From: Eubacteriaceae bacterium Marseille-Q4139
GTDB taxonomy: Bacteria; Bacillota; Clostridia; Lachnospirales; Lachnospiraceae
Direction of reading: 5' to 3'
Length of the DNA stretch: 64,000 nt
Assembly (NCBI GenBank): GCA_018223415.1
Contig: JAGTTQ010000001.1
Coordinates: forward strand, 118,153-182,152
Under the pieces are notes generated by a model that searched no databases, was not told the origin of the DNA, and was given only the letters and a program-made list of their open reading frames with translations. Of this stretch, positions 58,540 through 64,000 are shown one piece after another (position 1 is the stretch's first letter; each line of letters begins with the position of its first letter). The translations under genes and the position numbers were made by a program.

Positions 58540-59475
58540 TTAAACAGGATTTTTGTCCTTATCTAAAATTTCCACATCCTGAAAATAATAATGGAGAAGT
58601 TCCTTATAATCATAGCCCTCCCGCTCCAGAGCATTTGCGCCGGCCTGGGAAAACCCGTATCCTGCCCCGATCCCCTTGCAGCTTACGCGGATTTTCCCGT
58701 CCAAGTCTTCAAAAGAAAAACAGGGGGACAAAAGCCCCAGAGCGTACTGGACTTCCTCGCCTGTATAAAGGTTCCCGCAGATCTGAAGGCTCGTCACGTA
58801 GCCGGATGAGTCCCGCTCCGCAATCTGGATTTCCTCCGGAAGCGCCTCCGCCTGCACCGCCCCGCCATCCGGGATTTCATTTAACCGCCTGGCAAGCTCC
58901 GCCGCCGTCCATGTGGTCTGGCTCAAAAAGCCGTCGGCTTCCAGATCGCCAGGACTCACGGCCGCCTTTAAATACGGGAATTCCTCACCGCCGCTTCTCG
59001 TCTGCCCCGCCGCTGCCCGGCAGAAAAACGGCGTGATCCACGTTCCGCCGTAAAACAGCGTTTCCCCTGCCGTCTCAGAAAGCGCCTCCCGGATAGCCTG
59101 GTAGTTTTTGGAAAACATGTCCTCACCCCAGAGCTTTTCCATCTGGGCACGGCTTAAACAGTCGATGTCCAGCGCCTCCTCCGGGATCGAAGACGCCCCG
59201 TCCAGTTCCCGGTAAACATGGGTACGCGCAAGAACGGCCTGGGCCTTTAAGGTTTCGCTCCCATAATCGGCTGGAATCTGTCCGGCCACGACGCCGATTA
59301 AAAACTCCTCGGCATCCACGTTTGTCACACGCCCGTTCCGCTCCACGGCCACAAAAGGCCCGTCCCCTTCCGCTTCTTCAAAATGCCAGCCATCGCTCTC
59401 CCTGCCGGAGACAGCTAGCGTCGTCACATACGGAATCAACACCATCAAAAGCAGCACGCAAAGAAATCTTCTCAT
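58540..59475 (-). CDS. spoIID: Stage II sporulation protein D (SpoIID)
   Basis: A 311-residue peptidoglycan lytic transglycosylase required for engulfment. An N-terminal membrane helix (about residues 1-20) precedes the SpoIID domain: VDAEEFLIGVVAGQIPADYGSETLKAQAVLARTHVY (catalytic Glu region), RAAAGQTRSGGEEFPYLKA and GAGYGFSQAGANALEREGYDYKELLHYYF. The ATG at 59475 is preferred since GGATGGAG is 9 bp upstream. That site and the start codon lie at the end of a hairpin that could also end the glgP transcript. Next to SpoIIQ, as in other Clostridia. Confidence 0.93.
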   Translation of the reverse strand: MRRFLCVLLLMVLIPYVTTLAVSGRESDGWHFEEAEGDGPFVAVERNGRVTNVDAEEFLIGVVAGQIPADYGSETLKAQAVLARTHVYRELDGASSIPEEALDIDCLSRAQMEKLWGEDMFSKNYQAIREALSETAGETLFYGGTWITPFFCRAAAGQTRSGGEEFPYLKAAVSPGDLEADGFLSQTTWTAAELARRLNEIPDGGAVQAEALPEEIQIAERDSSGYVTSLQICGNLYTGEEVQYALGLLSPCFSFEDLDGKIRVSCKGIGAGYGFSQAGANALEREGYDYKELLHYYFQDVEILDKDKNPV

Positions 59476-59533
59476 AAAAAACGGCTCCATCCCACAGACT
59501 TTTTTATAAAGTCTATGAGACGAGCCGTTTCTT
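59475..59533 (-). terminator. glgP terminator overlapping the spoIID start
   Basis: Minus strand: AACGGCTC (59533-59526) pairs with GAGCCGTT (59487-59480), with an inner AGACTT/AAGTCT stem, and TTTTTT follows. The T-run ends at the ATG of spoIID and the second arm contains part of its Shine-Dalgarno GGAG. Confidence 0.75.
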
Positions 59534-59554
59534 TAGAACCGGATCACCGGCCCA

Positions 59555-62008
59555 TTATTTCATTTCCACCTTCACCTTTTCCAGATGCCAGATGTCTCTC
59601 ACATACTCCTCGATGGTACGGTCGGAAGAGAACTTGCCGCTGCATGCGGTGTTTAAGATCGCCGTCTTTGCCCACCATGCCTCGTCGCGGTATGCCTTGT
59701 CGATCTTATCCTCGGCCTCGATGTAAGCGCGGAAATCCTTTAAGATAAAGTAGGTATCCGCCCTGTCGCTGTTATAAGTATTGAGCAGCGAATTGTAAAT
59801 ATCGCGGAACATCTCCGGATCCTGCGGCGCATAGTAGCCGTTGATGAGCTGCATCAGCACCCGGCGGATATCCTGGTCGGAGTTGAAGATTTCCATCGGA
59901 TTGTAGCCGCCGTTCTTTTCAAGGTTAATAATCTCGTCGGAGGAGGTGCCGAAGATGAACATGTTCTCCTCTCCCACCTCTTCTGCCATCTCCACCGTAG
60001 CGCCGTCCATGGTGCCGATGGTGAGGGCGCCGTTTAACATGAACTTCATGTTTCCGGTACCGGAGGCCTCCTTGCTGGCCGTGGAAATCTGCTCGCTGAC
60101 ATCGGCAGCCGCGAAGATCAGCTCGGCGTTGGAAACGCTGTAATCCTCGATGAATACCACCTTAAGCTTTCCGTTAATGGAGCGGTCGTTGTTGATCACA
60201 TCGGCCACGGAGTTGATGAGCTTGATGGTAAGCTTCGCCCTGGTGTAGGCCGGAGCCGCCTTGGCGCCGAAGATAAACGTCCTCGGGATGATGTCCATGT
60301 TCGGGTTATCCTTTAACTGGTTGTACAGGTACATCACATGAAGGATGTTCATGAGCTGACGCTTGTACTCATGGAGACGTTTTACCTGCACATCGAAGAT
60401 GGAACGCGGATCCACGTCGATGCCGTTGTGCTCCTTGATATACTTGGCGAGGCGCAGCTTATTGTGGTACTTGATGTTCATGAACTCCTGCTGGCATCTT
60501 GCATCGTCTGCGTAGACGGCCAGCTTCTTAATATGGGACAGATCGCGGATCCACTCGTCGCCGATCTTATCCGTCACCCAGTCTGCAAGAAGCGGGTTTC
60601 CATGAAGGAGGAACCGTCTCTGGGTAATGCCGTTTGTCTTGTTGTTGAACTTCTGCGGCATCATCTCATAGAAGTCCCGAAGCTCCTGCTTCTCAAGGAT
60701 TTCCGTGTGAAGCCTTGCAACGCCGTTTACAGAGAAGCTGCCCACGATGGCAAGGTGTGCCATCCGCACCTGTCCGTCGTAGATGATTGCCATCTTGCGG
60801 ATCTTCTCGTTATTGCCGGGATACAGGCGCTTGATCTCTTCCACGAACCGGCGGTTGATCTCCTCCACGATCTGATAGATACGCGGAAGCAGACGGGAGA
60901 ATAGCTCAATAGGCCATTTCTCCAGAGCCTCGGACATGATCGTGTGGTTCGTGTAAGCGCAGGTCTTCGTGGTGATCTCCCATGCCTCATCCCACTCCAA
61001 ATGCTCTTCGTCCACCAAAATCCTCATGAGCTCGGCCACAGCCACGCTCGGATGGGTGTCATTCATCTGGAAGACTGCCTTCTCGTAGAATTTATGGATG
61101 TCGTCATGTTTTTCCTTATATTTTTTCACAGCCCGCTGAACGCTTGCGGAGATGAAGAAATACTGCTGCTTTAAGCGCAGCTCCTTGCCGGCATAGTGGT
61201 TGTCGTTGGGATAAAGCACCTCTACGATGGTCTTTGCCAGGTTCTCCTGCTCCACAGCCTTCTGGTAATCGCCCTTGTCGAAATCGTTTAAGGAGAAGGT
61301 GTTGACCGGCTGTGCGTCCCAGATCCGCAGGGAGTTGATGATGTTGTTGCCATAGCCCACAATCGGGATGTCATAGGGAACTGCCATGACGGACTGGTAG
61401 CCCTTCTGGACGAAATTGTTCCGGTGGCCGTCCCACTCGGTGTCCACGTAGCCGCCGAACTTGACCTCGGTGGCGTACTCGGCACGGCGGATCTCAAAGG
61501 GATAGCCATCCTTTAACCACTCATCCGGGATTTCCTTCTGGTAGCCGTCTTCAATTTTCTGGCGGAACAGGCCGTAGCGGTAGCGGATGCCGCAGCCGTA
61601 AGCCGGATAGCCAAGGGTCGCAAGGGAATCCAAAAAGCAGGCGGCAAGACGGCCGAGGCCGCCGTTTCCGAGGGCCGGGTCGCGCTCCTGGTCCTCAATG
61701 GCATTCAAGTCAAACCCAAGCTCGTCAAGCGCCTCTTTGATCTCCTTCTGGGCGCAGAGGTTGATGATGTTGTTCCCAAGGAACCGTCCCGTTAAAAACT
61801 CCATCGACATGTAGTAAACCACTTTTACGTCCTGCTTTTCGTATTCCTTGTGGCTGGCGATCCATTTGTCGATGATAATGTCCTTTACGGCCATGGCGAC
61901 GGCATGGTACACCTGGGCCGGCGTTGCCTCGTCGATGGTCTTGCGGTACAGGCTCTTTACATTGTAAACAACCGTCTTCTTAAAGAGTTCTTTATTGATA
62001 TTCTCCAA
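59555..62008 (-). CDS. glgP: Glycogen/maltodextrin phosphorylase
   Basis: An 817-residue PLP enzyme releasing glucose-1-phosphate from glycogen or maltodextrin. DPALGNGGLGRLAACFLDSLA (about residues 109-129), FNNKTNGITQRRFL (about 450-463) and EASGTGNMKFMLNGALTIGT (PLP Lys, about 655-674) are diagnostic. Length matches bacterial GlgP. No allosteric N-terminal phosphorylation site is apparent. It stands alone upstream of spoIID; glycogen use during sporulation is known in Clostridia. A typical Shine-Dalgarno (AGGAGG) precedes the ATG. Confidence 0.97.
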   Translation of the reverse strand: MENINKELFKKTVVYNVKSLYRKTIDEATPAQVYHAVAMAVKDIIIDKWIASHKEYEKQDVKVVYYMSMEFLTGRFLGNNIINLCAQKEIKEALDELGFDLNAIEDQERDPALGNGGLGRLAACFLDSLATLGYPAYGCGIRYRYGLFRQKIEDGYQKEIPDEWLKDGYPFEIRRAEYATEVKFGGYVDTEWDGHRNNFVQKGYQSVMAVPYDIPIVGYGNNIINSLRIWDAQPVNTFSLNDFDKGDYQKAVEQENLAKTIVEVLYPNDNHYAGKELRLKQQYFFISASVQRAVKKYKEKHDDIHKFYEKAVFQMNDTHPSVAVAELMRILVDEEHLEWDEAWEITTKTCAYTNHTIMSEALEKWPIELFSRLLPRIYQIVEEINRRFVEEIKRLYPGNNEKIRKMAIIYDGQVRMAHLAIVGSFSVNGVARLHTEILEKQELRDFYEMMPQKFNNKTNGITQRRFLLHGNPLLADWVTDKIGDEWIRDLSHIKKLAVYADDARCQQEFMNIKYHNKLRLAKYIKEHNGIDVDPRSIFDVQVKRLHEYKRQLMNILHVMYLYNQLKDNPNMDIIPRTFIFGAKAAPAYTRAKLTIKLINSVADVINNDRSINGKLKVVFIEDYSVSNAELIFAAADVSEQISTASKEASGTGNMKFMLNGALTIGTMDGATVEMAEEVGEENMFIFGTSSDEIINLEKNGGYNPMEIFNSDQDIRRVLMQLINGYYAPQDPEMFRDIYNSLLNTYNSDRADTYFILKDFRAYIEAEDKIDKAYRDEAWWAKTAILNTACSGKFSSDRTIEEYVRDIWHLEKVKVEMK

Positions 62009-62028
62009 ACCAGTTTCCTCCTAGTTTT

Positions 62029-64000
62029 TTATTTCTCTACTTTCACGACTCCCAGGGCGACATCCTCTCCGTTGATGTTCCACTCCTTCGTATAGCCGTC
62101 CGCCTCTCCGGTCACGATGGCGTCGGCCAGAACCTCGTCCTTCAGCCCGTCCTCATACTTTTTCATGATTTCTGCCAGCTTCTCATTTCCGCTTTCATAG
62201 ACGCGGATATGATCCATGACTTCAAAGCCGGCTTCTTTTCTCATGGTCTGGATCTTGCTGATCAGCTCACGGTAGAAGCCCTCTTCCAAAAGCTCCGGCG
62301 TCATGTTGGTGTCAAGCACGACCGTAACCGTGTTGTCGCCCTCGGACACATAGCCCTCGGTCTGCGCCATGTCGATTAAGAGATCGTCCTTTGTAAGCTC
62401 AACCACCGTATCGCCGAAGGTGAATCTCAGCATGCCCTCTGCGTTCAACGTATCCATGGCCTGGTTTCCGTCAAGCTCCGAAAGTGCCTTTCTGATGTTT
62501 CCAAGCTGTTTTCCGTATTTCGGCCCCACAGTCTTAAGCTGCGGCTTAAAGGTGTAGGACGTGAATGCGCGGACATCGTCCGTAAACTCCACGGCCTTCA
62601 CGTTCAGTTCGTCCTCGATGATCTCCTGGTAGAACTCCGGAAGCTCACGGGGCGCCTTTACGAACATACGGCTGATGGGCTGGCGGTTCTTAATGTTTGC
62701 CGTATTTCTCGCTGCACGGCCCATGACGACGATCTTTAAGACCTCGTCCATCTTTTCCTCCAGATCCCCGTCGATGAAGCTCTCGTTTACCTCCGGGAAA
62801 TCGCAGAGATGGATGCTCTCGGGTGCCTCCTTGTCGATGCTTCTTACGAGATTCTGGTAGATTTCCTCGGTCATGAACGGAACCATCGGCGCCGCCGCCT
62901 TGGAGATCGTCACCAGCGCCGTGTAAAGCGTCATGTAGGCGTTCACCTTATCCTGCTCCATGCCCTTGGCCCAGAACCGCTCGCGGCTCCGTCTCACGTA
63001 CCAGTTGCTCATGTCATCGACAAAATCCTGAAGGGCTCTCGCTGCCTCCGGGATCCTGTAATTTGCCAGGTCGTCGTCCACCTCTTTCACCGTGGAATTT
63101 AACTTGGAAAGCAGCCATTTGTCCATGACCGTGAGTTTTTCGTAATCCAGCGTATATTTTGTCGCGTCAAATTCATCAATATTCGCGTACAGCACAAAGA
63201 ATGCATACGTGTTCCAGAGGGTTCCCATGAACTTCCTCTGTCCCTCCATGACGGCCTTTCCGTGGAAACGGTTGGGGAGCCACGGCGCGCTGTTGATGTA
63301 GAAATACCAGCGGATCGCATCGGCGCCGTATTTCTCCAGGGCGTCAAAGGGGTCGACGGCATTGCCCTTGGACTTGCTCATCTTCTGGCCGTTCTCATCC
63401 TGGACATGGCCGAGGACGATGACATTCTCATAGGGCGGCTTGTTAAAGAGAAGCGTCGACTCCGCAAGCAGGGAGTAGAACCAGCCTCTCGTCTGATCCA
63501 CGGCCTCGGAGATAAACTGGGCCGGGAACTGGGCCTCGAAAAGCTCTTTATTCTCAAACGGATAGTGGTGCTGTGCAAAGGGCATGGCTCCGGAGTCGAA
63601 CCAGCAGTCGATGACCTCCGGTACCCGGTGCATTTCCTTACCGCATTCGGGGCAGGTAATCACCACATCGTCGATAAACGGCCGGTGAAGCTCCACCTCG
63701 CCGGTATCGCCGTCCATTTCCTTCTTATATTTCTGAACCACATCCCCATAGTTGGGGCTCATCTTCTTTAATTCTTCCCGGCTTCCGATACAGTGCATAT
63801 GGCCGCACTCACACTGCCATACGGGAAGCGGCGTTCCCCAGTAACGGTTTCTGGAGATGCCCCAGTCCTGGACGTTCTCCAGCCAGTCGCCGAAGCGGCC
63901 CTTTCCGATGGATTCCGGGATCCAGTTGATCTGATTGTTGTTTTTAATCAGGTCGTCCTTTACGGCCGTCATCTTGATGAACCAGGACTCTCTCGCATAG
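62029..64000 (-). CDS. ileS: Isoleucyl-tRNA synthetase (5' end outside window)
   Basis: The C-terminal part (about 657 codons visible) of a class I aminoacyl-tRNA synthetase. Near the window end YARESWFIKMT, WDWGISRNRYWGTPLPVW-type sequence (here QDWGISRNRYWGTPLPVW) and PFIDDVVITCPECG lie in the catalytic and editing region. KMSKSKGNAVDPF is the KMSKS loop (about residue 220 of the visible part). The tRNA-binding helical domain and a C-terminal beta-rich extension follow, lacking the zinc-finger tail of some bacterial forms. The frame stays open to the window edge. Confidence 0.96.
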   Translation of the reverse strand, partial: YARESWFIKMTAVKDDLIKNNNQINWIPESIGKGRFGDWLENVQDWGISRNRYWGTPLPVWQCECGHMHCIGSREELKKMSPNYGDVVQKYKKEMDGDTGEVELHRPFIDDVVITCPECGKEMHRVPEVIDCWFDSGAMPFAQHHYPFENKELFEAQFPAQFISEAVDQTRGWFYSLLAESTLLFNKPPYENVIVLGHVQDENGQKMSKSKGNAVDPFDALEKYGADAIRWYFYINSAPWLPNRFHGKAVMEGQRKFMGTLWNTYAFFVLYANIDEFDATKYTLDYEKLTVMDKWLLSKLNSTVKEVDDDLANYRIPEAARALQDFVDDMSNWYVRRSRERFWAKGMEQDKVNAYMTLYTALVTISKAAAPMVPFMTEEIYQNLVRSIDKEAPESIHLCDFPEVNESFIDGDLEEKMDEVLKIVVMGRAARNTANIKNRQPISRMFVKAPRELPEFYQEIIEDELNVKAVEFTDDVRAFTSYTFKPQLKTVGPKYGKQLGNIRKALSELDGNQAMDTLNAEGMLRFTFGDTVVELTKDDLLIDMAQTEGYVSEGDNTVTVVLDTNMTPELLEEGFYRELISKIQTMRKEAGFEVMDHIRVYESGNEKLAEIMKKYEDGLKDEVLADAIVTGEADGYTKEWNINGEDVALGVVKVEK

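Overview
The window is chromosomal DNA of a low-to-mid GC, spore-forming, anaerobic Firmicute, most likely a Lachnospiraceae member (Clostridium cluster XIVa type). Support: SpoIID and SpoIIQ side by side, the rex-acpS-nnr-alr-mazF gene order, a lysine riboswitch on an NhaC-type carrier, an AbgT carrier, consensus SigA promoters and strong Shine-Dalgarno sites. No rRNA or tRNA gene was seen.

Layout. 1-4.4 kb: a truncated oligopeptide-type binding protein, a small membrane protein, a creatininase-family amidohydrolase, and a TetR regulator with a metallo-beta-lactamase-fold hydrolase. 5.2-14.2 kb: a complete type I-C CRISPR-Cas locus on the minus strand (cas3-cas5c-cas8c-cas7c-cas4-cas1-cas2, leader, 11-repeat array). 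cas8c carries an internal start for the small subunit Cas11c. Upstream of cas3 is a stand-alone promoter, pseudo-repeat, 16-17 nt guide and terminator. The guide matches DNA next to the cas promoter, so it looks like a crRNA-like RNA by which Cascade represses its own operon. This is the most interesting item in the window.

14.3-28.3 kb is a lower-GC plasticity zone. It holds two diverged HxlR/radical-SAM loci, two identical IS256-family copies in opposite orientation (each with its own 8-bp target duplication), decayed conjugative-element genes, and broken 5' ends of a low-molecular-weight phosphatase gene whose intact copy follows at 28.3 kb. That pattern suggests repeated integration into this gene.

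28.3-64 kb is core-like: an rRNA methyltransferase, Pro-tRNA editing protein, GH25 protein, ABC exporter, riboswitch-controlled carriers, peptidases, YebC, the Rex operon, an ABC-F protein, a LUD/CBS/ACP operon, a MATE pump with a riboswitch-like leader, an AAA+ ATPase, SpoIIQ/SpoIID, glycogen phosphorylase and a partial isoleucyl-tRNA synthetase. Three copies of a covarying hairpin element sit in the 5' leaders of unrelated genes, always in the same orientation relative to the gene and next to an extended -10 motif.

All calls were made by reading the sequence. No database search, folding program or alignment tool was run.
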